Below, in pieces: positions 1-7,138 of a stretch of DNA of 20,447 bases (position 1 is its first letter; each line of letters begins with the position of its first letter). Both the position numbers and the translations under genes were made by a program. The notes beneath the pieces were generated by a model, which saw nothing but the letters and a program-made list of their open reading frames with translations, was not told the origin of the DNA and did not search any database. Location of the stretch: the IMG/VR virus record IMGVR_UViG_3300049783_000235, positions 1 to 20,447 of that record. The stretch is one strand, 5' to 3'. This DNA comes from a virus.

Positions 1-3
1 GAT

Positions 4-9
4 TGTCAA
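4..9 (-). promoter_or_regulatory. Possible sigma70 -35 box at the window edge
   Basis: A perfect TTGACA on the minus strand lies just beyond the stop of the nuclease gene at 14. Any matching -10 box would fall outside the window, so this is only a hint that another minus-strand transcription unit begins there. Confidence 0.25.
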
Positions 10-13
10 CCTT

Positions 14-493
14 TTATTTTGCCATTTTAGCGACAGCTTTGTCGTAGTCTTCTTGGGTTACTACGCCTTCAGTAAGTAAACGTGTTCTGTTTACCATATG
101 TGCAGCTTGTGTATCTTCTTTTGATCCGCCGAAGTAAGGAACGCAATGTCCTTCTTCTGTCATGATCTCGGTTACTTTCTTCATTTCGCCATTGTAGTCT
201 ACTTTGAAGTCTCCTAAGACACGTCCGAACTTACCTTTCATATCTTCACCCTTGCGATCTTCAGTAGTAATAAGTTTACCACCGTCCTTCATAAGCTCTT
301 TTAGTCTTGCTTTGGCCGCTTCGCCAAACAAGTCTTCTACTTTATCTCTTGTGCGTGACTCGGGCGTATCAATGCCCATAATTCTTACACGTTCGTCTGT
401 TAGTGTTACACCAAAGCCTAGATCAATATCTACGTCTACTGTGTCACCGTCTACTACTTTAATGACTTTTACGTCATATTCATTATGTTGCAT
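14..493 (-). CDS. Staphylococcal nuclease-like (SNase/TNase) protein
   Basis: This 159-residue protein has the thermonuclease OB-fold signature. DGDT lies at residues 15-18, RIMGIDTPES at 37-46 and FGRVLGDF at 89-96. R37, E45 and R91 line up with the catalytic Arg35, Glu43 and Arg87 of the staphylococcal enzyme, and the Asp residues of DGDT and IDTP match the calcium site, so the active site looks intact. The family cleaves DNA and RNA phosphodiester bonds. No signal peptide is visible, so it probably acts in the cytoplasm, perhaps in degrading host nucleic acid, or in the virion. It appears monocistronic, with its own late-type promoter at 530-537 and a terminator of the preceding gene at 541-566. 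The C-terminal 40 residues are not recognised. Confidence 0.85.
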   Translation of the reverse strand: MQHNEYDVKVIKVVDGDTVDVDIDLGFGVTLTDERVRIMGIDTPESRTRDKVEDLFGEAAKARLKELMKDGGKLITTEDRKGEDMKGKFGRVLGDFKVDYNGEMKKVTEIMTEEGHCVPYFGGSKEDTQAAHMVNRTRLLTEGVVTQEDYDKAVAKMAK

Positions 494-529
494 TGTGTTT
501 TCCCTCTAAGTTATAATATGCCCACATTA

Positions 530-537
530 TATTTAGT
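530..537 (-). promoter_or_regulatory. T4-like late promoter variant (ACTAAATA)
   Basis: ACTAAATA on the minus strand lies 37 nt upstream of the nuclease start codon and directly after a terminator. It differs from TATAAATA in the first two bases, but the same variant recurs at 12483 and 16794. Confidence 0.45.
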
Positions 538-540
538 CAT

Positions 541-566
541 AAAAAAAGAGCCCTAAGGCTCTTAAT
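541..566 (-). terminator. Rho-independent terminator
   Basis: On the minus strand the stem AGAGCC/GGCTCT has a three-base loop and is followed by seven T residues. It lies just past the stop codon of the 592-1146 gene and ends that unit. Confidence 0.85.
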
Positions 567-591
567 TTAGTTTATTATGTTATATTAACTT

Positions 592-1146
592 CTATGCTAC
601 GCCTTGAAAAGGTGTCCACCAACTCATATTTACAAACATAACTGGCTGTTCCCATGTTACTGTAATTGATTTTTGAGTTGATCCGCGATAGTATTTTATT
701 TCAACAGGATCTTCGTCGTCACTTTCGAGACTGACCATTAAAGTTTTTCCATCTGGAAAAAATGCCCACCAAACAAGATCAATTGCGCCAGTTGCACCCA
801 GCTCGTTTTTTAATGAAATACATTTGGTTGTAAATAAATCTACGTCATAGTCTTTAGTCTCATCACCGCCTGTATAATCTGCCAACATATTATCACCACG
901 GTAAACTTCAAGCTCTTGTATAGGACTTGGATTAATTCCAAAATTTCCAGCTTGTGTATATCCTGCTGCAGGAGTAATTACTTTCTGTGTAAACTGTTCG
1001 TATGCTGCACCTGCACTTGCTAGGTTACCAAAAGCATCTACGCCATTGCCTAGTCTAAGTTGTTGTCCGCTAAGGAGTAGTTCGCCTACTTGTGGAACTG
1101 GTGCGCCGCCGCCTGTTTTTGTATTTTTTAGTTTGATCTTTCGCAT
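592..1146 (-). CDS. Unknown protein, probable virion or late protein
   Basis: I do not recognise this 184-residue protein. The N-terminus is basic (MRKIKLKNTKTGGG), followed by a Gly/Ala-rich segment (about 18-50) and a beta-rich, tryptophan-containing C-terminal half (WWAFF near 125 and SWWTPF near 175). There is no signal peptide, membrane segment or catalytic motif. It is a single-gene unit: a TATAAATA promoter lies 28 nt upstream, GGAG is placed as a ribosome site before the ATG, and a terminator follows. Strong individual promotion and termination suggest a protein made in quantity late in infection, such as a head or tail accessory protein. That is inference from context only. Confidence 0.7.
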   Translation of the reverse strand: MRKIKLKNTKTGGGAPVPQVGELLLSGQQLRLGNGVDAFGNLASAGAAYEQFTQKVITPAAGYTQAGNFGINPSPIQELEVYRGDNMLADYTGGDETKDYDVDLFTTKCISLKNELGATGAIDLVWWAFFPDGKTLMVSLESDDEDPVEIKYYRGSTQKSITVTWEQPVMFVNMSWWTPFQGVA

Positions 1147-1174
1147 TTTGTTCTCCAGTTACGTTGCTTACATA

Positions 1175-1182
1175 TATTTATA
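1175..1182 (-). promoter_or_regulatory. T4-like late promoter (TATAAATA)
   Basis: Exact match to the T4 late promoter octamer on the minus strand, 28 nt upstream of the ATG at 1146. It follows directly after the terminator of the preceding gene. Confidence 0.75.
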
Positions 1183-1193
1183 CATTCAGTCAT

Positions 1194-1222
1194 AAAAAAA
1201 GGCTGCACAAGGCAACCTTTTT
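1194..1222 (-). terminator. Rho-independent terminator
   Basis: On the minus strand GGTTGC pairs with GCAGCC (one G-T wobble) across a five-base loop, followed by seven T residues. It ends the outer-membrane protein gene whose stop is at 1243. Confidence 0.85.
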
Positions 1223-1242
1223 AATAAAAAATGTATTCTTAA

Positions 1243-1842
1243 TTACAACGCGAAGTTGAATCCAATCATAAATTCTCTGTCTGTGCTATCGAAGTCTGTG
1301 TCCATCTTCTGCAATAATTGCAAGTTGACTTCAGTTCTTTCGTTAACTGATACTTTTACACCTAGTGCGCCGTAGCTGTCTACTCTATTAAAGTCTACCC
1401 AGTCTGCGTCTGTTGATGCAATATCATATCCTAGCTCTGCATATGGAGTAATTCCACCTACAGGCATTTCAACACCAACATACGGACTAAGAACTAGTCT
1501 GTTATCTGCGTATGAATCACCAAAATCATAGTGTGCTTCTGCAACACCATATACATTTAGGTTGATTAGTGTGTAGTCAACTCTTTTACTCAAGTTAAGA
1601 CGATAGTCATTTACTGAGTTATCGTTAATTACTTGAAGACCAAAGTCCACTGGTAGGCCACCGTAGCTTAGTGAAAACACTTCTGCGTCATCAGCAAAGT
1701 CTGCGTGTGTACCATTTGCGTAACCAAAACTAATATCGTCCTTTGCAACATTTACTGAGACTCCAGTGTTATTGTAGTCTTCAGCAAAAACTGACCCAGT
1801 CATAAAAGTTAGTGCTACTATTGATAATAATATGTTTTTCAT
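1243..1842 (-). CDS. Secreted outer-membrane beta-barrel-like protein
   Basis: Taken from the ATG at 1842, the product is 199 residues and begins with a clear Sec signal peptide: MKN, a hydrophobic core to about residue 16, then SVFA just before ED, with predicted cleavage after Ala20. An upstream in-frame ATG at 1881 would bury this signal behind 13 residues. The 1842 start also has AAGGA in good position. The mature part has alternating polar and aromatic beta strands with Asp/Asn-rich turns, and it ends in a strand-like EFMIGFNFAL, although the last residue is Leu rather than the usual Phe. This resembles small 8-stranded outer-membrane proteins. It has its own GATAAATA promoter and terminator. 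The role is unknown; masking receptors or changing host permeability are possibilities by analogy with phage-encoded barrel proteins such as Lom. Confidence 0.7.
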   Translation of the reverse strand: MKNILLSIVALTFMTGSVFAEDYNNTGVSVNVAKDDISFGYANGTHADFADDAEVFSLSYGGLPVDFGLQVINDNSVNDYRLNLSKRVDYTLINLNVYGVAEAHYDFGDSYADNRLVLSPYVGVEMPVGGITPYAELGYDIASTDADWVDFNRVDSYGALGVKVSVNERTEVNLQLLQKMDTDFDSTDREFMIGFNFAL

Positions 1843-1899
1843 ATAATTCCTTTTAATTATTATTATTGTTGTGCGTGTCATGTTATCATACGCAGATAA

Positions 1900-1907
1900 T
1901 ATTTATC
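1900..1907 (-). promoter_or_regulatory. T4-like late promoter variant (GATAAATA)
   Basis: GATAAATA on the minus strand lies 58 nt upstream of the chosen ATG at 1842. Identical octamers occur at 10965 and 12826. Confidence 0.6.
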
Positions 1908-1909
1908 TC

Positions 1910-1952
1910 TTCAGATGAAACCAGTTACATTTATTGACTGGGCTAATCTGAA
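1910..1952 (-). other. Two-tier stem-loop at an operon end
   Basis: TTCAGAT (1910-1916) pairs with ATCTGAA (1946-1952), and inside it CCAGT (1921-1925) pairs with ACTGG (1937-1941) around an 11-base loop. The structure covers the stop codon region of the 1943-2155 gene and abuts the next late promoter. It lacks a T-run, so it may protect the 3' end or act as a weak terminator. Confidence 0.45.
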
Positions 1953-2155
1953 AAGAAGATTACCTTTGTATTTCCTGCGATAATCATACAGCATGTTACT
2001 ATATGTAGAACAATCCAAAAAGTACGAAAAGCTAGTGCCTTCCGTACTTCCTGTTGGGTGATGGGTAAAAACTCTGGCTTGTCATCGTCAGTTACACCTA
2101 TTGGCATACCAACTGTTCGCGACCAAAACTTTAACCACCGCCGCTGTCCACTCAT
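1943..2155 (-). CDS. Small single-span membrane protein, unknown
   Basis: This 70-residue protein has a basic, Trp-rich N-terminus (MSGQRRWLKFWSRT) and one hydrophobic segment at about residues 45-62 (FWIVLHIVTCCMIIAG). It ends in a short charged tail. It overlaps the upstream 58-residue gene by one base (TAATG), so the two are translationally coupled. The layout suggests an inner-membrane protein with the N-terminus inside. A lysis-linked or host-membrane role is possible but not shown, and I recall no characterised homologue. Confidence 0.7.
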   Translation of the reverse strand: MSGQRRWLKFWSRTVGMPIGVTDDDKPEFLPITQQEVRKALAFRTFWIVLHIVTCCMIIAGNTKVIFFSD

Positions 2156-2331
2156 TACATTGAGTTCTTCTTCTCAATGATTTCTTTTCTGCGATCTTTG
2201 GTAAGTTTACCTAAGTCACCAAGTGCCTTTCGGGCTCTTGTTGCAGCAGCTTTTACACCTTTCTCTTCGAAAGTTGCATGCTCTGCCAAGTAGTTGTTGT
2301 ACGATTGTACAATTTCTTCATGTGTCGCCAT
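2155..2331 (-). CDS. Small basic, alpha-helical conserved-type protein
   Basis: This 58-residue protein begins MATHEEIVQSYNNYLAEHAT and ends in a Lys/Arg-rich helix. It has about 24 charged residues and no hydrophobic segment. The middle reads KGVKAAATRARKALGDLGK, which predicts a basic amphipathic helix suited to binding nucleic acid or an acidic partner. GGAGAG stands 5 nt before the ATG. A CTTAAATA octamer lies 31 nt upstream, and the stop overlaps the next start by one base. From memory, similar short proteins occur in marine T4-like phages without known function. A small DNA-associated or regulatory protein is a guess. Confidence 0.75.
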   Translation of the reverse strand: MATHEEIVQSYNNYLAEHATFEEKGVKAAATRARKALGDLGKLTKDRRKEIIEKKNSM

Positions 2332-2361
2332 AATGCTCTCCAGTTTTATGTTTTACAAATT

Positions 2362-2369
2362 TATTTAAG
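2362..2369 (-). promoter_or_regulatory. Possible late promoter variant (CTTAAATA)
   Basis: CTTAAATA on the minus strand lies 31 nt before the ATG at 2331 in the gap after the PAAR gene. It is a weaker match to TATAAATA. Confidence 0.35.
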
Positions 2370-2400
2370 TGATCTGCGTTTAAGGGGTGTTAAAAGTGGT

Positions 2401-2667
2401 TTAGCTAGGATTGCCAACGTTTACGTTAGCACTACCTGTTGCAGCATCTCCACATGTAGCAAGGTCACCTGCGTTTACAACAGCAACTCCGCCAATGAAT
2501 ACATTGTTAGAACCTGCTATCATAGTTGGACTAGCATGGGCGCCAGTTCCGTGACCTTCTACATCGTCGCCGTCAACAATGACTAGTTCACCGTTTGCAA
2601 AAACAGTGGTCTGACTTGGAATTAAATCGCCGTCAGCTGTATCATTGTTGCGACTAATTCCAGGCAT
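2401..2667 (-). CDS. PAAR-domain tail-spike tip protein
   Basis: This 88-residue protein begins MPGISRNNDTADG and consists of short beta strands with repeated Gly, Asn and Val. The family pattern of PAAR proteins is visible: HGTGAHASPTMIAGSNNVFIGG in the middle (about 38-60), then VVNAGDLATCG. His and Cys residues are placed to bind the tip metal ion. PAAR proteins cap the central spike of contractile tails and help pierce the outer membrane; in T4 the equivalent is gp5.4. The gene is the last of a chain coupled by one-base overlaps to the LSm-like, glutaredoxin and nrdB genes. That puts a virion part in a metabolic operon. Confidence 0.8.
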   Translation of the reverse strand: MPGISRNNDTADGDLIPSQTTVFANGELVIVDGDDVEGHGTGAHASPTMIAGSNNVFIGGVAVVNAGDLATCGDAATGSANVNVGNPS

Positions 2668-2954
2668 TAAGTTACAATACCTGTAGTTTGTTGGACATAT
2701 TGCTTTGAAATTTCTTCAAGCGTTATACCTACTGTCATCACATTAGTACTTTTAAATGACATTGACTGATCATTGCTTGTACTAAACATGAATGGTGCTA
2801 GTGCAAGGCCTTGCTGGCCCATTACTATTGCCATTGGCTTCTTGACTTTAAAACCTGTATCGGTTTCTTCTTCCAATCTGCCAATAATTTCTTCACCAGT
2901 TGATAGTTTCATTGAAACTACATCGCCGATGCCGTGTGTTTTTTGAATCAACAT
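2667..2954 (-). CDS. LSm/SH3-barrel-like small protein, unknown function
   Basis: This 95-residue protein has residues 10-45 matching the Sm1-like pattern: a strand ending VSMKL, then STGEEIIGRL, then a strand DTGFKVKKPMAIVM. That is the layout hydrophobic strand, polar turn with Gly, G-R-L, acidic turn, basic strand that LSm and related small barrels share. The C-terminal part (about 50-95) is Ser/Thr-rich and ends in a helix ITLEEISKQYVQQ. It sits between glutaredoxin and the PAAR gene with one-base stop/start overlaps at both ends. An RNA-binding role would fit an LSm fold, but the Sm2 motif is not convincing. A structural SH3-like barrel is an equal alternative. Confidence 0.6.
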   Translation of the reverse strand: MLIQKTHGIGDVVSMKLSTGEEIIGRLEEETDTGFKVKKPMAIVMGQQGLALAPFMFSTSNDQSMSFKSTNVMTVGITLEEISKQYVQQTTGIVT

Positions 2955-3211
2955 TATAATGTGTGTCCTGTACCATTGAACCCGGTGTTTTCAATGTAAG
3001 TTAATAAATCTGTATACCCGCCTATATTTTCACCGTTAATTTGTATCTGGGGTACACTCCTTGCTCCCGGAACAGCTTCGAGTAAGTCTTCTAACTCTAC
3101 ATCAGTTCCAATCAATTTTACTTCGTAATTCACATGCAATGCATCTAACTTTGCTTTTGCCTTATCGCAATAAGGACATTGTGTCTTACTCCATACTACT
3201 ACATTTGTCAT
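2954..3211 (-). CDS. grx: Glutaredoxin
   Basis: This 85-residue, single-domain glutaredoxin has the dithiol active site CPYC at residues 12-15, the cis-proline segment RSVPQI at 51-56 and the glutathione-binding GGYTDL at 64-69. It has the normal length of phage and bacterial glutaredoxins. Its ATG overlaps the nrdB stop by four bases (ATGA), so it is coupled to the reductase. The expected job is to re-reduce the C-terminal cysteines of NrdA (CEAC) after each turnover, using host glutathione. T4 encodes a similar glutaredoxin (nrdC). Confidence 0.92.
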   Translation of the reverse strand: MTNVVVWSKTQCPYCDKAKAKLDALHVNYEVKLIGTDVELEDLLEAVPGARSVPQIQINGENIGGYTDLLTYIENTGFNGTGHTL

Positions 3212-4311
3212 AGACTAAATCCTTTAAGTGATTCCTCACTTACGTCTTGTTTAATACCGCCGATAACATAAGACTCAACTTCTGTTTCTTGTGGGGCTAC
3301 CTGCAAGCCTGAACTACTCAACCAATGTGTAGTCCACGGTAGTGGGTTAGTGTTTACAGGTTGGTCAAAGATTGCATCTAGTCCTAATGCTTTTAATCGT
3401 CTGTTAGCAATATATTCTACATACTGATTAAGAAGTGTTGCATTAAGTCCAATCATTGAACCATCTTTAAACAAGTACTCCGCCCATGCTTTTTCTTCTT
3501 CTACACAGGTACGCCACATTTCATATACTTCTTCCTTGCACTCTTTAGCAATTTTAACAAAGTCTGGATCGTCTTTACCGTTAGCCCAGTTCTTAAGAAC
3601 GTGTGTGCTAAGTGCTAGATGTTGTGCTTCGTCACGTGCAATTAATGAAATAATCTTTGCAGATCCTTCCATTAGTTTTAGTTCGCCAAAGCCAAACGTA
3701 CATGCAAAGGAAACATAAAAGCGAAGTCCTTCTAGGATATTTACGTTCATCATTGCCAAGTATAGTTTCTTTTTGACATCTCGCATGTTGCCTTCGCCTC
3801 TGTGATTAAAAGCATCTGCGGCGTTAGTAAATGCATCATAGTTCTTTGTAACGGCTTCTGCACGTTTTAAGATCTCTTTGTCATCTAAGATAGTGTCAAA
3901 CACTTCACTTGGATCAGGATACACATTCTTCATGATATGTGTGTACGAACGTGAGTGAATAGTTTCAAAGAAGTCCCAAGTAACAATACAGCCTTCTAGC
4001 TCAGGCAATGACACATGCGGCAAAAATGCTAGGCATGGACCTCGTCCTTGAACACTGTCAAGTAGTGTTTGGTACTTTAAGTTTGCTGTAAAGATATGCT
4101 TCTGCTCAGGGCGGAAGTTAGCATAGTCTGCTCTGTCTTTTTGTAAACTTACTTCTTCTGGACGCCAAAAATATCCAAGCATCGTTTGGTTTAATTTATC
4201 AAACACAGGAAACTTAAATGTATCATATCTCTGCGTGTTCATATCTGCTCCGAAGAACATATTTTGTTTTGTAAAATCAACCTTATCAGTGTTGAATACT
4301 GTTTTTGCCAT
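3208..4311 (-). CDS. nrdB: Ribonucleoside-diphosphate reductase class Ia, beta subunit
   Basis: This 367-residue ferritin-like R2 protein is close to the usual length. The di-iron ligands are D85 (LLDSVQGRGP), E116 and H119 (FETIHSRSYTHI), E194 (ILEGLRF), and E228 and H231 (ARDEAQHLAL). The radical tyrosine is Y123, so this is the classical tyrosyl-radical type. The C-terminal tail ends ESLKGFSL, the short peptide that docks into NrdA. AGGA precedes the ATG. The gene follows nrdA by 59 nt but also has its own sigma70-like promoter in that gap. It couples by a 4-base overlap to glutaredoxin. Together with NrdA it converts ribonucleotides to deoxyribonucleotides for phage DNA synthesis. Confidence 0.96.
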   Translation of the reverse strand: MAKTVFNTDKVDFTKQNMFFGADMNTQRYDTFKFPVFDKLNQTMLGYFWRPEEVSLQKDRADYANFRPEQKHIFTANLKYQTLLDSVQGRGPCLAFLPHVSLPELEGCIVTWDFFETIHSRSYTHIMKNVYPDPSEVFDTILDDKEILKRAEAVTKNYDAFTNAADAFNHRGEGNMRDVKKKLYLAMMNVNILEGLRFYVSFACTFGFGELKLMEGSAKIISLIARDEAQHLALSTHVLKNWANGKDDPDFVKIAKECKEEVYEMWRTCVEEEKAWAEYLFKDGSMIGLNATLLNQYVEYIANRRLKALGLDAIFDQPVNTNPLPWTTHWLSSSGLQVAPQETEVESYVIGGIKQDVSEESLKGFSL

Positions 4312-4338
4312 GTTAAACTTTCCTCTTCCTATGTATCT

Positions 4339-4367
4339 ATACTACTATCATTTATGTTTGTTGTCAA
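4339..4367 (-). promoter_or_regulatory. Sigma70-type promoter for nrdB
   Basis: TTGACA (4362-4367 on the complement) and TAGTAT (4339-4344) are separated by 17 nt. The pair lies in the nrdA-nrdB gap and would start transcription about 20-25 nt before the nrdB ATG. It allows nrdB, grx and the downstream genes to be expressed apart from nrdA. Confidence 0.6.
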
Positions 4368-4370
4368 GCA

Positions 4371-6674
4371 TTAAATTGCACATGCTTCGCATTCTTCTTC
4401 ATCGTCTTCGAATGTGCTTGCTGGTAATGCTTCTATTGTTGGTTCGTCTTCTAATTCGCTTGGATCTGTTTTGTAATCGTATGTGTTCTGATAGTAACTT
4501 GTTTTCCAACCTAGTTTGTAAGTTGTTAGCAAGTCGTTTATCATCTTACTCATTGGCACTTCGTTGTTTTCAAAGTGCGTTGGGTTGTAACTCCAGTTAC
4601 CACTAATTGCTTGATCAAAGAACTTCTGCATAACCGCTACTACATTAATGTAGCCTTCGTTGCTTGGCATGTCCCACAACAGTGTGTAGTGATTCTTTAG
4701 CGTTTGATACTGCGGAACAATCTGCTTAAGAGGCCCTTTCTTTGACTTCTTAACGGACAAGTATCCTCTAGGTGGTTCGATTCCGTTTGTTGCGTTCGAC
4801 ACAACGGAGCTGCTCTCTGAAGGCATTTGTGCGGACAATGTGCTGTGCCGTAGACCGTGCTCCTTAATGTCATTGCGTAGGCTATCCCAATCATAATTTA
4901 ATTTATTCTCCACTACTGTATCTACATCTTTCTTATAAGTGTCAATAGGAAGGATGCCGTCAGCGTATTTAGTACGATGGAAGTACTCACAAGGGCCTCG
5001 TTCCTGCGCTAATTTGTTACTTGCTTTAAGTAAGTAGTACTGGAATGCTTCGCTCAAGTCGTGTACTAGTTTCCACGCTTTAGGATCGTCATACTTAACA
5101 TGATTCTTTGCAAGGAAGTGTGCTACTCCAATGTAACCTACGCCCAAACTGCGGCGGGCCTTTGTACTAATCTCAGCGGCTTTAATTGGGTACTTTTGGT
5201 AATCAATAATTTCTTCTAATGCTCTTACAGCTAACTCACATAGTTCGCCTAAGTCGTCTAAGTTCCTTAGTGTACCTACATTAATAGCACTAAGAATACA
5301 TAATGCAATTTCGCCTTCTGGATCATCAATGTGATTAAGTGGCTTAGTTGGTAGTGTAATTTCTTGACACAAGTTGCTCATATAAACTTTATCTTTAAAC
5401 GAGCTGTGTGTATTACAATGGTCTACGTTCATAATATAGATACGTCCTGTTTCTGCACGTTCTTTAATTAATGCCGAAAACAAATCCATTGCTGATATAG
5501 TATGCTTCTTAATACTTGTAGCACGTTCATACTTTTCGTATAGTTCTTTAAACTTGTCAGCGTCACCAAAGTATGCTTCATATAATCCAGGTACATCATG
5601 TGGCGAGAACAAAGTTATATCGCCACCAGATAACAATCTTTGATACATTGTTAAGTTAAGTTGTATACTATAATCTAATTTACGCACACGATTGTCTTCA
5701 GTACCTTTGTTGTTCTTTAGTACAAGAATGTCTTCAATCTCTTGATGCCAAAAAGGAAAGTGTGTAGTTGCACTACCGCCACGTACTCCGTTTTGTGTAC
5801 AACAACGTACTGTGCTTTCAAACTTCTTTAAGAAAGGAATGATACCAGTGTGTGCCACTTCTCCGCCACGTATTTTCGCATTGACGCCACGTATGCGTCC
5901 AGCGTTAATGCCAATGCCTGCCCTTTGAGCAGTATACCTGCCGATAGCCATATCACTAGCAAAAATACTGTCAAGAGTGTCATCACTGTCAACAAGTACG
6001 CAACTTGCAAACTGGCGTACAGGCGTCCTGACTCCTGCCATGACTGGCGTGGGTATATTGATTTTAAAAAGTGAGGTCGCATCATAGTATCTCCTTACGT
6101 AATGCATACGTGTTTCTGCTGGATAGTTAGCAAACAGGGTTGCTGCAATCATCATGTACATGAACTGCGGCGTCTCAAATATTTGTCCATTAGAACGATC
6201 CTGTACGAGATACTTGTCTACTACTTGACGCAGTCCTGCATAGGTAAAGTTCTCATCACGCTTGTGACGTATGTAACTATCAAGTACTTCAATTTCTTCG
6301 CTAGTGTATGACTCAAGTATTGCAGGGTCATATACGTTACGCTCAATGTTTTGTTCAATGTTTTTCTGTAGTGTAATTGCTGTGTACTCGCCGAATACAT
6401 CTTTATTAACACCATAACTTAATAGTCTAGCAGCTGCATATTGATAGTTAGGAGCATCTAAGCTGATAAGATCATTTGCACTTCGTACAAGTATCTCTTG
6501 TATTGCACTTGTTGGCATGCCCTCGTAAAATTGCAAGTTTGCATTCATTTCGATTTGACTACTACTTACACCAGCAAGGCCTTCACAAGCAAATTCTACT
6601 ACCTTATGTATTTTATCAATGTTGATGTGTTCTTTGTTGCCGTCTCTTTTTATAATTTGAATGCCGTTTGACAT
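4371..6674 (-). CDS. nrdA: Ribonucleoside-diphosphate reductase class Ia, alpha subunit
   Basis: This full-length R1 protein has 767 residues. An ATP-cone regulatory domain covers about residues 1-95 (IIKRDGNKEHINIDKIHK). The catalytic barrel has C225 (FASCVLVDS) and C459 (EIALCILSAINVG) as the redox pair, with N434, C436 and E438 in NLCQEITLPT as the thiyl-radical site. Y727-Y728 (SYYQNT) is the radical-transfer pair. The C-terminal shuttle cysteines are C762 and C765 in ECEACAI, spaced by two rather than the four residues of the E. coli protein. GGAG is well placed before the ATG. All catalytic residues are intact, so this is an active enzyme, expected to pair with the NrdB encoded directly downstream. 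Confidence 0.96.
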   Translation of the reverse strand: MSNGIQIIKRDGNKEHINIDKIHKVVEFACEGLAGVSSSQIEMNANLQFYEGMPTSAIQEILVRSANDLISLDAPNYQYAAARLLSYGVNKDVFGEYTAITLQKNIEQNIERNVYDPAILESYTSEEIEVLDSYIRHKRDENFTYAGLRQVVDKYLVQDRSNGQIFETPQFMYMMIAATLFANYPAETRMHYVRRYYDATSLFKINIPTPVMAGVRTPVRQFASCVLVDSDDTLDSIFASDMAIGRYTAQRAGIGINAGRIRGVNAKIRGGEVAHTGIIPFLKKFESTVRCCTQNGVRGGSATTHFPFWHQEIEDILVLKNNKGTEDNRVRKLDYSIQLNLTMYQRLLSGGDITLFSPHDVPGLYEAYFGDADKFKELYEKYERATSIKKHTISAMDLFSALIKERAETGRIYIMNVDHCNTHSSFKDKVYMSNLCQEITLPTKPLNHIDDPEGEIALCILSAINVGTLRNLDDLGELCELAVRALEEIIDYQKYPIKAAEISTKARRSLGVGYIGVAHFLAKNHVKYDDPKAWKLVHDLSEAFQYYLLKASNKLAQERGPCEYFHRTKYADGILPIDTYKKDVDTVVENKLNYDWDSLRNDIKEHGLRHSTLSAQMPSESSSVVSNATNGIEPPRGYLSVKKSKKGPLKQIVPQYQTLKNHYTLLWDMPSNEGYINVVAVMQKFFDQAISGNWSYNPTHFENNEVPMSKMINDLLTTYKLGWKTSYYQNTYDYKTDPSELEDEPTIEALPASTFEDDEEECEACAI

Positions 6675-6705
6675 GTTTGTTCTCTCCTGTTCCTATTAAG
6701 TTAAC

Positions 6706-6713
6706 TATTTATT
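6706..6713 (-). promoter_or_regulatory. Possible late promoter variant (AATAAATA) before nrdA
   Basis: AATAAATA on the minus strand overlaps the stop codon of the preceding gene, 32 nt before the nrdA ATG. One mismatch to TATAAATA. An early-type nrdA gene would not be expected to rely on this site alone. Confidence 0.3.
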
Positions 6714-7134
6714 GCAGACGCGGCATGGTGTAGACACGTTGCGAAATTATTTTTTTTGGTAGATCTGACATTGCTATGTGACGCTTATCATCATACCCAA
6801 TTACTCTATTTTCAATCATTAACAAATAGAAAGTTTCGTTATTTTCTCTATCTATACAGATATGTATCTCTACCAAATCCTGTTTAAAGCGTTCTGTTAA
6901 CTGTAGCGAATAACACATTCCTAGTACGGTACAGAAGGTACAATACTGATTCTCTAATATTAGCGACCACGGTTGAGGCCATAGCTTTTGGTCCCACGGA
7001 TCAGTATGAATACTTACTCCGGGTACATGCCGATAAGCGTCAATTGTGTGCTGTAGTGGATCAGGGTGTGTTTCGAGTGTTGCTCGAAAATCGTGCCACG
7101 ATTGCAGCCTCTTCTCATATTTCTCTTGAAACAT
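6709..7134 (-). CDS. Conserved-type protein of unknown function
   Basis: This 141-residue soluble protein is rich in Trp, His, Gln and Tyr. It begins MFQEKYEKRLQSWHDFRATL and contains HTDPWDQKLWPQPWSLI at 43-59, then ENQYCTFCTVLGMCYSLQL with three Cys and YCTFC spacing. The second half is a beta-rich segment with a short basic end. I believe similar proteins with the same DPWD...WP.PW...ENQYC core occur in other marine T4-like phages without known function. The CxxC plus a further Cys could bind metal, but no fold is recognised. It starts 4 nt after the tail-fibre stop and so belongs to the same transcript. Confidence 0.75.
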   Translation of the reverse strand: MFQEKYEKRLQSWHDFRATLETHPDPLQHTIDAYRHVPGVSIHTDPWDQKLWPQPWSLILENQYCTFCTVLGMCYSLQLTERFKQDLVEIHICIDRENNETFYLLMIENRVIGYDDKRHIAMSDLPKKIISQRVYTMPRLQ

Positions 7135-7138
7135 ACGT

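Noticed and set aside
1843-1881. Longer N-terminus of the outer-membrane-like protein from the ATG at 1881
   Set aside because: It would place 13 residues before a clear signal peptide; the ATG at 1842 has AAGGA.
4774-4784. GGTTCGATTCC, resembling a tRNA T-loop
   Set aside because: It lies inside the intact nrdA frame, with no acceptor stem, D-arm or anticodon arm around it.
5828-6085. 85-residue open frame inside nrdA
   Set aside because: It is a shadow of the fully conserved reductase frame, with no ribosome site.
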